The position numbers and the translations under genes are program-made. DNA of 64,000 bases, from the NCBI GenBank assembly GCA_937879855.1, contig CALFMO010000007.1:317924-381923 (forward strand), read 5' to 3'. This document shows, piece by piece, positions 49,925 to 58,955 of the stretch; position 1 is the first letter of the stretch, and every line of letters begins with the position of its first letter. The stretch comes from an uncultured Acidobacteriaceae bacterium (lineage in GTDB: Bacteria > Acidobacteriota > Terriglobia > Terriglobales > Acidobacteriaceae). Below the pieces are notes generated by a model. It ran no database searches. It was not told the origin of the DNA and saw only the letters and a program-made list of their open reading frames with translations.

Positions 49925-51427
49925 ATGTTGATTCCCATTAAGCACGAGAATATGGCGGCCCGGCGCTGGCCCGTGATTACCCTCGCATTGATTGTCATCA
50001 ATGCAGCCGTCTTCCTGCTCACCAACTCAGCCATCCATGAGGACGCGCAGCGACTGGGCGAAGTCAAATGGCACATTCTGGACCTGGCGGCGGTACATCC
50101 CGAGTTAAGGATGCAGCCCGAGTCGCAGCAATTGGTCGACGGATTTAAGCAGAACTATCCCAGACAGTGGAAGCAGCTACAAAATCCGAATCGTGACGTC
50201 ATTGACGCTTATGACGCCAGGATTAAGATGAGTGAGGATACGCCGCAGTTGCAGAGTGAGATGGACTCGCTCAATCCTCAGTTTGTGAGCCTGTCGAAAT
50301 CGTCGATTGTCGAGCAATACGCCTTCATCCCGGCATACGAGCGGCCCATCACCTATCTGACGGCAAATTTCCTGCACGGCGGATGGATGCACCTGATTGG
50401 CAACATGTGGTTTTTGTGGCTGGCGGGATTTGTGCTTGAGGACGTTTGGGGACGCTGGGTGTACTCGGTGTTTTATCTGATCGCGGGAGTGGCCGCACTG
50501 CAATTTTGGGCATGGTCGAATCCCGGAAGCATCACCCCAACGCTGGGCGCGTCGGGTGCGGTGGCGGCGTTGATGGGAGCGTTCCTGGTGCGCTTCCCGA
50601 AAATGAAGATTGAAATGATGTGGGTGTTCTTCCTTAAGCCGTATCGCTTCCAAGCCGCGGCCTACTGGCTGCTGCCGCTTTGGCTGTTCATCGAGATTTT
50701 CTACGGATCGCTCTCGGGATCGTCAGGCGGCGTGGCCCATTGGGCGCACGTGGGGGGATTTCTGTTCGGAGCGCTGGCTGCGGTGGCGATTCAGCACTCG
50801 GGTTTGGAGCAAAAAGCCAATAAAGCAATTGAGGAAAAAGTTGGCTGGACGAACGATCCGGAACTCGAACGGGCCAGCGGCATGATGGAGCACGGACAAT
50901 TCGCGGAAGCGCAGGTTGTTCTTACGAATTACGTCGCGGCAAAGCCGAACTCGCTCGACGCCTGGAATTTATTGCGGCAAATCTACACTCGCCAAAACGA
51001 TACCAAGAATTACTTCGACGCGACGGTGAAGACTTGTGCGCTCCATTTGCGAGCGCACGAAGTTGAAGCCGCGTTCCAGGACTACGCTGAGTTTTTGAAT
51101 TCCGGCGGAAGCAAGATGCCAGCGGCGACATGGCTGGAGTTGTGCAAAGGCGCGGAAGAGATACAAGATTTCGAACGTGCCTTTACCGAGTATCAGCAAC
51201 TCGCCCAGGCTTATCCCACCGACCGGCAGTCGCTGACTGCACAACTCAGTGCTGCACGACTTTGCTTGAAGCGGTTGAAACGCCCGCAAGATGCGTTGGC
51301 TCTCTACCAGGCTGCTGCAGCATCTCCGGTTCCTCATCTCGATTGGGAGCAGCATATACAGGCCGGCATCAAAGATGCGAAAGCTGCCCTCTCGTCGGGG
51401 AATGCAATCGCGGCAGGGGCGCAGTAA
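49925..51427 (+). CDS. Rhomboid-family intramembrane serine protease with C-terminal TPR-like domain
   Basis: 500 residues. A first membrane helix (PVITLALIVINAAVFLLT) is followed by a hydrophilic loop of about 100 residues, longer than usual, before the rhomboid core: HGGWMHLIGNMWFLWLAGF, TLGASGAVAALMG with the nucleophile Ser (about 207) and WAHVGGFLFGALAA with the catalytic His (about 275). Residues 310-490 are helical with TPR-like spacing (QFAEAQVVLTNYVAAKPNSL, DFERAFTEYQQLAQAYPTD). Rhomboids cut substrates within the membrane; the TPR part may recruit partners. Confidence 0.9.
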   Translation: MLIPIKHENMAARRWPVITLALIVINAAVFLLTNSAIHEDAQRLGEVKWHILDLAAVHPELRMQPESQQLVDGFKQNYPRQWKQLQNPNRDVIDAYDARIKMSEDTPQLQSEMDSLNPQFVSLSKSSIVEQYAFIPAYERPITYLTANFLHGGWMHLIGNMWFLWLAGFVLEDVWGRWVYSVFYLIAGVAALQFWAWSNPGSITPTLGASGAVAALMGAFLVRFPKMKIEMMWVFFLKPYRFQAAAYWLLPLWLFIEIFYGSLSGSSGGVAHWAHVGGFLFGALAAVAIQHSGLEQKANKAIEEKVGWTNDPELERASGMMEHGQFAEAQVVLTNYVAAKPNSLDAWNLLRQIYTRQNDTKNYFDATVKTCALHLRAHEVEAAFQDYAEFLNSGGSKMPAATWLELCKGAEEIQDFERAFTEYQQLAQAYPTDRQSLTAQLSAARLCLKRLKRPQDALALYQAAAASPVPHLDWEQHIQAGIKDAKAALSSGNAIAAGAQ

Positions 51428-51616
51428 CTGCAAATCAAAAGTCCAGAAGCAGGAGAAAATAGCTCTTCAGACTCTGAAGGGCCTGCCACGTTTCATCTCC
51501 CTAACATGAATTCTGTAGTGCGCGCACCAAAAACCCTTAGGGGACGCGGGACGGCAACCGTTCCAGCGCGGCCGCATCAAAGCTATTGTTCCTGAAGTTT
51601 TGTTGAGCAGTAAATT

Positions 51617-54016
51617 ATGGGCCGCGCTTCGTCTAGGTTTCTGGCCGTGTGTTTGGTTGTGGCTGTTGGTGCTGCATTAACCGGTTGTCAGAGCATGGCA
51701 TCTCGGACTCCGGCGCCTACTTCTCCCACCCAACCCACAAATCCCACGCCTCCCGCCAACGTTAGCATCGCGCTGGGACAATCTTCCGCGAGTGTCGCCG
51801 CCGGTTCCACCCTGCAATTCACGGCTACAGTCACCGGTACGACCAACACCGCGGTCACATGGTCAGTCGACACAGTTGCCGGCGGAAATTCCACCGCCGG
51901 GACGATCACAACTTCAGGCCTCTATACCGCTCCTTCGCAGGCTGGAACTCACACCGTCAGTGCGACCAGCGTGGCGGACACGACGAAGAGCGCAAGCGTC
52001 ACGGTCACAGTCACTACCGGGGGCTCTGTTTCCCCAACATCGAGCAGCGTGATGGAAGGCGCCACGCAACAATTCAGCGCGACATTTCCCGGAACTGCCA
52101 ACCCGACGATTATCTGGTCAGTGGACAACATTGCGGGCGGAAACTCTTCGGTCGGCACCATCAGCCCCGCCGGTCTTTACACCGCCCCCTCGCAAGTTGG
52201 CAGTCACACCGTAACCGCAGCCGCCAGCAACGCAAGCGCAAGCGCTCAAGTGACGGTTTTCGCAATGTCGGTTTCCCCTTCCTCCGCCATGATCGCTCCA
52301 TCAGGCACGCAGCAGTTCACCGCGACGATTCAGGGATTGTCGAACACGGCTGTAACCTGGTCGGTGGACGGGGTAGCTGGCGGCAACTCTAACAACGGAA
52401 CGATTACGTCCGATGGGTTGTACAGCGCTCCTGCAGCCATAGGTGCTCACACCATTGCCGCGACTAGTGCGGCAGTTCCAACATCGAGCGTCCAGGCGGC
52501 GCTCACCGTCATCAACATTTCCCACGCAGCAGTGCTCACCTACCATAACGATGACGCCCGCGATGGAGCATACCTGGAAGAAGTCAGCCTGACTCCCTCG
52601 AACGTGAACGTAACCCAGTTTGGCAAACTCGCTTCCTATCCCGTGGATGGCCAGATTTACGCGCAGCCATTATATCTTCCGCAAATCACCATCGCGGGCG
52701 GCACGCACGACGTGGTTTACGTGGCGACACAAAACGATAGTGTCTACGCATTCGACGCGGATGCGACCGGGACGCAGAAGGCGACGTTCTGGCGGATCAG
52801 CCTCGGAACGCCGGTTCCCAAGTACGATTATTCCGGCGTTTCGCCCGTAGTCGGCATTCTCTCTACTCCAGTGATCGACGCCACCACTAACACGATCTAC
52901 GTGTTCGTTGAGAGTTCGAGCGGCCGGCTTTTCTCTTTACACGCGCTCGATGTGGCCACAGGCAAAGAAAAATTTGGCGGGCCGGTTGAAGTAACCGGCA
53001 CAGTTTCCGGGCAAGGTTTAGACAGCTCAGGCGGAAAGATAACGCTTGAGCCCGACTGCTATCAACGAATGGGCCTGGCACTCAATCCAGTCACCAATGC
53101 GATCTACATTGCTTTTGGCAGCTGTAATCACGGCTGGGTGCTGGCATATGACAAGACTACGCTGAAGCAAATTGCAATTTTCAACGACACGCCGGATGGC
53201 GCCGGCGGCGGGCTATGGGCTAGCGGAGGCGCTCCCGCCATCGATGATACAAGCGGGGATCTGTACTTAATGAGCGGCGTCGATGCCGGCGATCAAAACT
53301 ACACACCGTTGTTGTACAACGACTCCTTCCTGCGCTTGGATCCGAACAATTTGTCGGTGCTGGATTTCTTTGCGCCGAACGACAACAGTTACCTCGCGCA
53401 ACATGACTCCGACTTGGGCAGCGGGGCGAACGTCTTGATGCCCGAAAACGGGTCTAGCACTCCCCACGAAGTGATCGGGGGCGGAAAGGACGGCAACATC
53501 TTTGTCGTCAACCGCGACAAAATGGGCGTATATAACACCTCGAATAACGACGTTATCCAGACAGTGCGCAGTGGAGACAGCGACTTCGATAATATTTTTT
53601 CGACTCCGGTGTACTGGAACGGATTTGTCTATTACCATCCCGACAGCGACGTGTTGCACGCGTTTACCTGGAGCAACGGATTACTTTCGGACAGCCCAGT
53701 TTCGTCCAGCAGCGTCGTCTTCTATCAACATGGCGCAACCGCTTCGCTCTCGGCCAATGGGGCCGCGAATGGAATCCTCTGGGAAGTCGACGACTCGAAC
53801 TACAACAGAACCGGCACTGGCAGCGGCCCTGCCGTGCTGCATGCCTACGACGCCACCAACGTGGCCAACGAACTCTATAACAGTTCGCAGGCGGGTTCGC
53901 GAGATACTGCAGGCGCCGCACTGAAATTTACCGTGCCCACGATCGCCAATGGCCGGGTGTTCATTGGCACTTCGAATGAGCTGGATATTTTTGGCTTGTT
54001 GTCTCCGGGAAGTTAA
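51617..54016 (+). CDS. Lipoprotein with three Ig-like domains and a PQQ-type beta-propeller
   Basis: 799 residues. A lipoprotein signal (CLVVAVGAALTGCQS, lipobox Cys 24) precedes a P/T-rich linker. Three tandem Ig-like (BIG2-type) domains at about 45-135, 135-215 and 215-300 share AGGNSxxGTIxxxGLYxAP motifs. A propeller follows with repeated VVYVATQNDSVYAFDAD, SLHALDVATGKEKFGGPV and TNAIYIAFGSCNHGW, as in PQQ/BamB-like domains. The Ig motifs are typical of Acidobacteria surface proteins; adhesion or substrate binding is inferred. The three Ig domains are recognisable also at DNA level. Confidence 0.87.
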   Translation: MGRASSRFLAVCLVVAVGAALTGCQSMASRTPAPTSPTQPTNPTPPANVSIALGQSSASVAAGSTLQFTATVTGTTNTAVTWSVDTVAGGNSTAGTITTSGLYTAPSQAGTHTVSATSVADTTKSASVTVTVTTGGSVSPTSSSVMEGATQQFSATFPGTANPTIIWSVDNIAGGNSSVGTISPAGLYTAPSQVGSHTVTAAASNASASAQVTVFAMSVSPSSAMIAPSGTQQFTATIQGLSNTAVTWSVDGVAGGNSNNGTITSDGLYSAPAAIGAHTIAATSAAVPTSSVQAALTVINISHAAVLTYHNDDARDGAYLEEVSLTPSNVNVTQFGKLASYPVDGQIYAQPLYLPQITIAGGTHDVVYVATQNDSVYAFDADATGTQKATFWRISLGTPVPKYDYSGVSPVVGILSTPVIDATTNTIYVFVESSSGRLFSLHALDVATGKEKFGGPVEVTGTVSGQGLDSSGGKITLEPDCYQRMGLALNPVTNAIYIAFGSCNHGWVLAYDKTTLKQIAIFNDTPDGAGGGLWASGGAPAIDDTSGDLYLMSGVDAGDQNYTPLLYNDSFLRLDPNNLSVLDFFAPNDNSYLAQHDSDLGSGANVLMPENGSSTPHEVIGGGKDGNIFVVNRDKMGVYNTSNNDVIQTVRSGDSDFDNIFSTPVYWNGFVYYHPDSDVLHAFTWSNGLLSDSPVSSSSVVFYQHGATASLSANGAANGILWEVDDSNYNRTGTGSGPAVLHAYDATNVANELYNSSQAGSRDTAGAALKFTVPTIANGRVFIGTSNELDIFGLLSPGS

Positions 54017-54047
54017 AAGCTGACATGGCTGCTCTGCTAGCCGCTTT

Positions 54048-54716
54048 TTACGAATTAACCGTTCGAGAGAGGAGACTCGTGTTATCGGAGATGATGCCGT
54101 CAACCCCGTACTTAGCGCAACGGCGCATGAGTTCGGAAGAATTGACCGTCCAGACAAGAATTTTCTTGCCCGCGTCCCGGATACGGCGAATCAGTGCTTC
54201 ATCGACGAGTTTGTAGTGCGGAATCACATATTCGACCGGCAGACGGCTCCAGGGGCGCAGTTGAGCTTTCGTCTCGCAAATCAGGCCTAACGGAACCCTG
54301 GAGTTCTCTGCGTGGATGGCTTCGAGCACTTCGGGCAGAAACGACGACACTACAAATCCGCGCCGAGGCGGGTATTTCTGCAGTAGAGCCAGCGTGATTG
54401 TTTCGAGTCCGGAAACTTTTAGTTCAATGTCGAGAAATGCGCGCTCCTGGTAGCGGGCGAGAACCTGCTGCAGTTGCGGCAGCGCGGCTAACTGGTCAAT
54501 GGACGCTTGTGCGATCTCAATGCCTCCAACTTCGGGCTCGTGGCAGACAACGGCTTTTCCGTCCAGCGCGAGGCGCACGTCGAATTCAAAACCGTCGCAG
54601 CCATCGGCCACAGCCTGATCGAAAGAGGCAAGGGTGTTTTCCGGGATCGACTTTAGTGCGCGGGCGCCCCGGTGACCAAGCAGCAGTGGACGCGCGGTCG
54701 TGCGCGGTTGATTCAT
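54048..54716 (-). CDS. Glycerophosphodiester phosphodiesterase
   Basis: 222 residues of the GDPD TIM barrel: LLLGHRGARALKSIPENTLASF, DGFEFDVRLALDGKAVVCHEP (metal-binding E-x-D and the second His), FLDIELKVSG and KILVWTVNSSELMRRCAKYGVDGIISDNTS. It hydrolyses glycerophosphodiesters to glycerol-3-phosphate and alcohol, which would feed GlpD encoded 6 kb away. No signal peptide, so cytoplasmic (UgpQ-like). The usual HD after V-x is HEP here. Followed by a zinc-ribbon gene in the upstream position of the same operon. Confidence 0.9.
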   Translation of the reverse strand: MNQPRTTARPLLLGHRGARALKSIPENTLASFDQAVADGCDGFEFDVRLALDGKAVVCHEPEVGGIEIAQASIDQLAALPQLQQVLARYQERAFLDIELKVSGLETITLALLQKYPPRRGFVVSSFLPEVLEAIHAENSRVPLGLICETKAQLRPWSRLPVEYVIPHYKLVDEALIRRIRDAGKKILVWTVNSSELMRRCAKYGVDGIISDNTSLLSRTVNS

Positions 54717-54728
54717 GCGCGGGAGGAA

Positions 54729-55037
54729 TCAATCAAGATCGAAATCTCGAATCGGCTTGCCGGTGTCGGGGCTCTCTTTCGCCTTCTTCAGCGCCTCTTG
54801 AAATTTTTTCTCAAGCAAGTCTGAGGCGTGCTTCTGGGCTTCAACCGATTGCTGGAAGATCGATTCGCGCCGGCTGTCCTGTTCCCGCATGGACTTGGCC
54901 GCAGCTTCCATGTCGCTGAACATCTTCGGCTTCACCGCCGCAGTGTGAGCGATGACCGCGCGAGTCGCGGTATCGACTTTGAGCACCGCGCTGCAGCACG
55001 GACATGTCACTTCGAAATTGGGAGGAGTTTTCGCCAT
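54729..55037 (-). CDS. Small zinc-ribbon/coiled-coil hypothetical protein
   Basis: 102 residues. The N-terminus FEVTCPCCSAVLKVD holds a Cys-x-x-Cys pair (CPCC) as in a rubredoxin-type half knuckle; the rest is helical and charged (KSMREQDSRRESIFQQS, LLEKKFQEALKKAKESP). Its stop is 12 bases before the phosphodiesterase start, indicating an operon. Function unknown. Confidence 0.72.
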   Translation of the reverse strand: MAKTPPNFEVTCPCCSAVLKVDTATRAVIAHTAAVKPKMFSDMEAAAKSMREQDSRRESIFQQSVEAQKHASDLLEKKFQEALKKAKESPDTGKPIRDFDLD

Positions 55038-55110
55038 TTGAGCGAATCATACCGCAAAATGGTGGTCAGAGGTCAGCGGCCAGTGGTCGGTTCTCGGTTC
55101 CCCATTGATT

Positions 55111-55458
55111 TCAATGCTTGAGTTTGATCGGGAAAACGTGGAACAGGTTGAGCATTTCCCAGCCCAGCAGGAAGACAGACAGCACCACTACCATCACCGC
55201 CATCAGTTCTCCAAAACTGAGGCCGCGGCGGCTAGGCTCAAGGCGGCGGGCGGCCAGGCCGAGGATATTGAGGGTGGCAAAGCCGAATACGACCGCCCAG
55301 AGAATGTTGTAAACATCCTGTCGGGAGCCCCGATAGAGCAGCGCGACGGCGACCGCCAAGGACATGGCGGAGTACGCGCGCGCCAAGGGATAGACGGCCA
55401 TTGCGGCGCGGGTGGTTCGAGTAAAACTCGCTATCAACGACACGGTAGAAAATGTCAT
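55111..55458 (-). CDS. Small integral membrane protein, unknown function
   Basis: 115 residues from an ATG at 55458; a GTG at 55503 would add 15 residues. Three hydrophobic segments (YSAMSLAVAVALLY, VYNILWAVVFGFATLNILGL, LMAVMVVVLSVFLLGWEML) predict a small multi-pass protein. No family recognised. Upstream of the zinc-ribbon gene on the same strand, separated by 73 bases. Confidence 0.6.
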   Translation of the reverse strand: MTFSTVSLIASFTRTTRAAMAVYPLARAYSAMSLAVAVALLYRGSRQDVYNILWAVVFGFATLNILGLAARRLEPSRRGLSFGELMAVMVVVLSVFLLGWEMLNLFHVFPIKLKH

Positions 55459-55612
55459 AGCTGAAGATGACCTGAAACCCGGATACAGACTTTGGGACGA
55501 CACTGGATATTACATCTTTTGCGCTGCGAGTTCACGGCTCAGAAATAAGTTCCGCAGAACGAAAGCTTAGAAGTGCCCGCCCTGCTCGGAACGATCATGG
55601 ATAATAGGAATC

Positions 55613-56278
55613 ATGGCCAAACGCCGCTTTATTTTTTTTGACGTCGGCAATACGCTGCTGTTTCCCAACCGGGCCCGCATGCTGGCGCCTTTGCCGGAGA
55701 ACCGGCATCCTACACTCGAAACGTGGCAGGCTTTAGAGCGGCGCACCAAGCAGGAATTCGACGAGGAGTTCATGGGGGGCAAAGTCGACCATGGCTTCTG
55801 GTGGACCTTTCACACGTATCTGCTGCAGGAACTGAATGCGGTGGACGACGGCGTGCGCAACGCTCTAGTCGAGAATACGCAGAACTCGGCCAACTGGGAT
55901 CAGATTCTGCCGGGCACGCGCGACGCGTTGGAGCGATTGCGACAAGACTATCGGCTTGCGGTCATCTCCAACGCCGACGGCAGGATTGACGCCGTACTGC
56001 GGCGCTGCGGAATCGTGGATTGCTTTGAGAGCATCACTGACTCGGGGAATGTGGGGCGCGAGAAGCCACATCTGGCAATTTTCGAAGCAGCGCTCGGCGA
56101 GATGAAAGCCGATGCCGCCGACAGTCTGTATGTCGGCGACGTGTATTCCGTTGATTATGTCGGCGCCCGCAAGGCCGGGATGCAGGCCGTATTGTTCGAT
56201 GTGGCTGGGGCGTATCGCGAACGTGAGTTTCCACGAGTGGACTCGCTTGCGGCATTGGAGACATGGCTTAGGCAATAA
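55613..56278 (+). CDS. HAD-superfamily hydrolase, DxGxT variant
   Basis: 221 residues. Motif I is FIFFDVGNTLLF: the nucleophile Asp is present but the usual second Asp is Gly, so phosphatase activity is doubtful. Motif II is LAVISNADG, motif III Lys in VGREKPHLAIF and motif IV YVGDVYSVDYVGARKAGM. A four-helix cap with W-rich segments follows motif I. Related HADs with DVGNT exist in animals and bacteria with unclear function. Lies 28 bases before a LysE gene. Confidence 0.85.
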   Translation: MAKRRFIFFDVGNTLLFPNRARMLAPLPENRHPTLETWQALERRTKQEFDEEFMGGKVDHGFWWTFHTYLLQELNAVDDGVRNALVENTQNSANWDQILPGTRDALERLRQDYRLAVISNADGRIDAVLRRCGIVDCFESITDSGNVGREKPHLAIFEAALGEMKADAADSLYVGDVYSVDYVGARKAGMQAVLFDVAGAYREREFPRVDSLAALETWLRQ

Positions 56279-56306
56279 CTGAAATCAAGGTGGAGGTTCT
56301 GAAGGC

Positions 56307-56960
56307 ATGTTCGATTCCGCGCGAATCCTTCTTTTTCTGACTGCGGCACTGTTGCTGGCGATCGCGCCCGGCCCGGGAATGCTGTACGTTCTCGCCCGCA
56401 GCCTTGCCGGCGGAAAGCGTGAAGGCGTGTTGTCGGCGTTGGGCACGTTTCTGGGCGGCATGGTGCATGTACTCGCGGCGGCGCTGGGCGTGTCGATTAT
56501 TCTGGCAAAATCGGCACTGGCATTCGCCACGGTGAAGTATATCGGTGCGGCATATCTCTGCTTTTTGGGCGTGCGGATGATTCTTGACGCGCGGAAAGAG
56601 AAGGCCAATGCGGTCGAGGCTATTGCGGACAATGTTTCGCGAACTGGAAAGTCCGCGCGAAATCCGCTCTGGCAAGGCGTTGCCACGGAGGTGCTCAACC
56701 CCAAGACGGCGTTATTTTTTCTGTCATTCATTCCGCAGTTCGTGAACCGCGGCGGCGGACACGTATTCTTGCAGTTCTTAGCGTTGGGAACGATCTCGGT
56801 GGTAATGAACACCACGGCGGACTTGATCGTGATCGCACTTGCCGGGCCGCTGGGCGAGCGCATTCGCTCCTCGGCTAGTTTCCAGCGCCGGCAAAGGACA
56901 GTGACGGGCGCGATCATGATTGGGCTGGGAACTTATCTGGCGACCAGCGAGAGTAAGTAG
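56307..56960 (+). CDS. LysE/RhtB-family exporter
   Basis: 217 residues with about six hydrophobic segments. LLLAIAPGPGMLYVLARSLAGG and GTFLGGMVHVLAAALGVS are the family N-terminal motifs, and GVATEVLNPKTALFFLSFIPQFV is the conserved central segment. Exports amino acids or derivatives such as homoserine lactone. Probably co-transcribed with the HAD gene (28 bases between). A family B half-repeat follows. Confidence 0.92.
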   Translation: MFDSARILLFLTAALLLAIAPGPGMLYVLARSLAGGKREGVLSALGTFLGGMVHVLAAALGVSIILAKSALAFATVKYIGAAYLCFLGVRMILDARKEKANAVEAIADNVSRTGKSARNPLWQGVATEVLNPKTALFFLSFIPQFVNRGGGHVFLQFLALGTISVVMNTTADLIVIALAGPLGERIRSSASFQRRQRTVTGAIMIGLGTYLATSESK

Positions 56961-56974
56961 CTCGTTTGCCGCCG

Positions 56975-57022
56975 TAGGCGCGGGCGAGACGCCCCGCTAC
57001 AACCGCCGGGACGGCGTCGCTA
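56975..57022. repeat. Family B half-element
   Basis: GCGCGGGCGAGACGCCCCGC followed by CCGCCGGGACGGCGTCGCTA equals the right half of the copy at 43250. It lies between the LysE and bshC stops (convergent). Confidence 0.7.
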
Positions 57023-57032
57023 CTCTTGCGTA

Positions 57033-58661
57033 CTACAGTTCCAGGATCTGGTGGTCGTGGCAATCGGACTGGATGGCGTCGTGCAACTGGTGTAGGAATT
57101 CTGGGCCGTATCGCGCCAGGAAGTAAATCCCGCACACTCCGCGCTCCTGCAAACCTTTGTCGGGATAAAGCGCTTGGCTCAAAATTTCCGCGTGACGGTT
57201 GACGAGTTCGCTCTTTTGCGCTTCCGCGCGTGCCGCCTGGGTTTGCAGGCGTTCAAGTTGGTGTTCAATTTTCGAGCGCGCTGTTTCTGCGGCATCGACC
57301 AGCGTGCGGTCGAGCTTCACCAGCTTTTCTTTGATGTTGGAGAGGTGTGAGTCCAGGGATTTTCTTGCGGCGTCAATGGCGGCTTGCAGATCCTGGGGCA
57401 GACTCTTCTCTGCGAGCTGGCGGCGTAAGGCATCGGGACCGTTAAATACGTCCGGCACAGAAATTCCGTGGCGCTCGATCAGGCGCTGTATCTTGGGCTC
57501 GACGATGGTGCCCGAAAACCGCGGGATGATGGGCGTCACGCGACCGAGCAAGGTTTCGTAGACCGCGCCTGCCTGGGCGAAATATGCGGCTTCGGCAGCG
57601 CCTCCGGTGTAGGCGAGCGTGGGCAGCAGGTAATCCTGAATGATCGGGCGCAGCAGGACGTTGGGGCTGAACTGTCCGGGGTTCGAATGGACGCGGCTGA
57701 TCAGTTCTTCCTGAGACAGCTTCTCTGCCGCGGCGTCGACGCCAATGAAAAACTCTGACGCTCCCCCCTCGCCGCGACGATGAATCGGCGTACGCGCGCC
57801 GTCACGAATCGTAAAGAGCAACGTCGAAGAGGGATTGACCTTGACTTGCTGGTGGTAGCCGGCGGCCTCCAGCGCCTTGCCGCGCGTTTGCAGGGCGGCG
57901 TCGAGATCGTCGGCACGCTCGATAGCAGCGCGAAACATGGGCTCAGCGACGCAGTCGAGTTCGCCGTCGGAGGCGTCGAGCACGATCACGCCCCACTCCG
58001 CGAAGATGCGAGCGTACAGCCGGGCGAAAGCCGTCCCCAAAGATTCACCGGGGCGATAGGATTCGCGCAGAAACTGCACTGCGTCAGAATCGCCGAGGAG
58101 TTTTGCGGCCTGCTCGACCAGAGGAACTATCTCGTCTCCAAGACGCACGGCGGTGACAGGAGCACCGGGAACGTCATGGCTCGGCGTGGTGAGCACCTGA
58201 AGAATTCCGTCCGAGCCGGGGATGGCAACGTGGTTCACCTCGGCGAGATCATGGTCGTAGGTTGCGAGCCAGAAAACCGGGACCGCATCGACTCCGGCCG
58301 CAGTCGCCTCTTCTGCGAGTTTGACCGCCGTAAGTGCCTTGTAGATAGCGAACATCGGGCCGCCGAAAAGTCCGACCTGCTGTCCGGTGACGACAGCAGC
58401 CGCGCCTTTGCGCAGGCGATCGAGATTGGCAAGCGTTTGTGGAGAAGCGTCCCAAGACTTGTTCTGGCGCTCAAGAATGGCGGTGACGCGCTCGCGCCGG
58501 GATGGGTCGTAGGAAATTCTGGCGCCTTCTTCTTTCAGCCATTCCCCGAAATGCGCCGACCTGGGATAGAACGGATGAGTGCTGTTGGAGTATGCCAGAA
58601 AATCGGTGAAAAGGCGTGTTGTGTGCGGAATTTGCGAGAATGGTAGACAGTGCGCCTTCAC
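57033..58661 (-). CDS. bshC: Bacillithiol biosynthesis cysteine-adding enzyme BshC
   Basis: 542 residues. The GTG at 58661 has GGAGA seven bases upstream and starts the typical KAHCLPFSQIPHTTRLFTDF N-terminus. VVTGQQVGLFGGPMFAIYKA (nucleotide loop), VPVFWLATYDHDLAEVNH, FSPNVLLRPIIQDYLLP and YTGGAAEAAYFAQ are BshC signatures. A long coiled coil (about 430-500) dimerises the enzyme. BshC joins Cys to GlcN-malate to form bacillithiol. BshA and BshB are not in this window. Bacillithiol is known in Firmicutes, some Acidobacteria and Bacteroidetes/Deinococcus. Confidence 0.93.
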   Translation of the reverse strand: MKAHCLPFSQIPHTTRLFTDFLAYSNSTHPFYPRSAHFGEWLKEEGARISYDPSRRERVTAILERQNKSWDASPQTLANLDRLRKGAAAVVTGQQVGLFGGPMFAIYKALTAVKLAEEATAAGVDAVPVFWLATYDHDLAEVNHVAIPGSDGILQVLTTPSHDVPGAPVTAVRLGDEIVPLVEQAAKLLGDSDAVQFLRESYRPGESLGTAFARLYARIFAEWGVIVLDASDGELDCVAEPMFRAAIERADDLDAALQTRGKALEAAGYHQQVKVNPSSTLLFTIRDGARTPIHRRGEGGASEFFIGVDAAAEKLSQEELISRVHSNPGQFSPNVLLRPIIQDYLLPTLAYTGGAAEAAYFAQAGAVYETLLGRVTPIIPRFSGTIVEPKIQRLIERHGISVPDVFNGPDALRRQLAEKSLPQDLQAAIDAARKSLDSHLSNIKEKLVKLDRTLVDAAETARSKIEHQLERLQTQAARAEAQKSELVNRHAEILSQALYPDKGLQERGVCGIYFLARYGPEFLHQLHDAIQSDCHDHQILEL

Positions 58662-58955
58662 TAAACGTTCTCCGCACAACAAAGCTGGAGTAAGTATCGC
58701 ATGGCCGCTGGTTGGACGTGTGAGATCATCGATCGTTAACAGTCGCTATTTGACCTTTATTTGTTGACAAAGTCCCAGTAGCAGTTGGCAGAATCCCGCG
58801 TCCTAGTAGAGATGCCTGAAACTGGTTCAAGATGCAAGATAATCAGCCTAAATGGTGATGGTGATGCGCGCGAGATTCTTCCGTTCGCCTGAAAAACAGC
58901 TCCGGTCAGGATGACGCTCACAAAGTGATAGAAAGAGGTGTCATCGAAGGACAAC

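Noticed and set aside
54048..56960. Phosphodiesterase, HAD and LysE genes considered as one pathway cluster
   Set aside because: They lie on different strands with intergenic gaps, and no shared substrate is evident.
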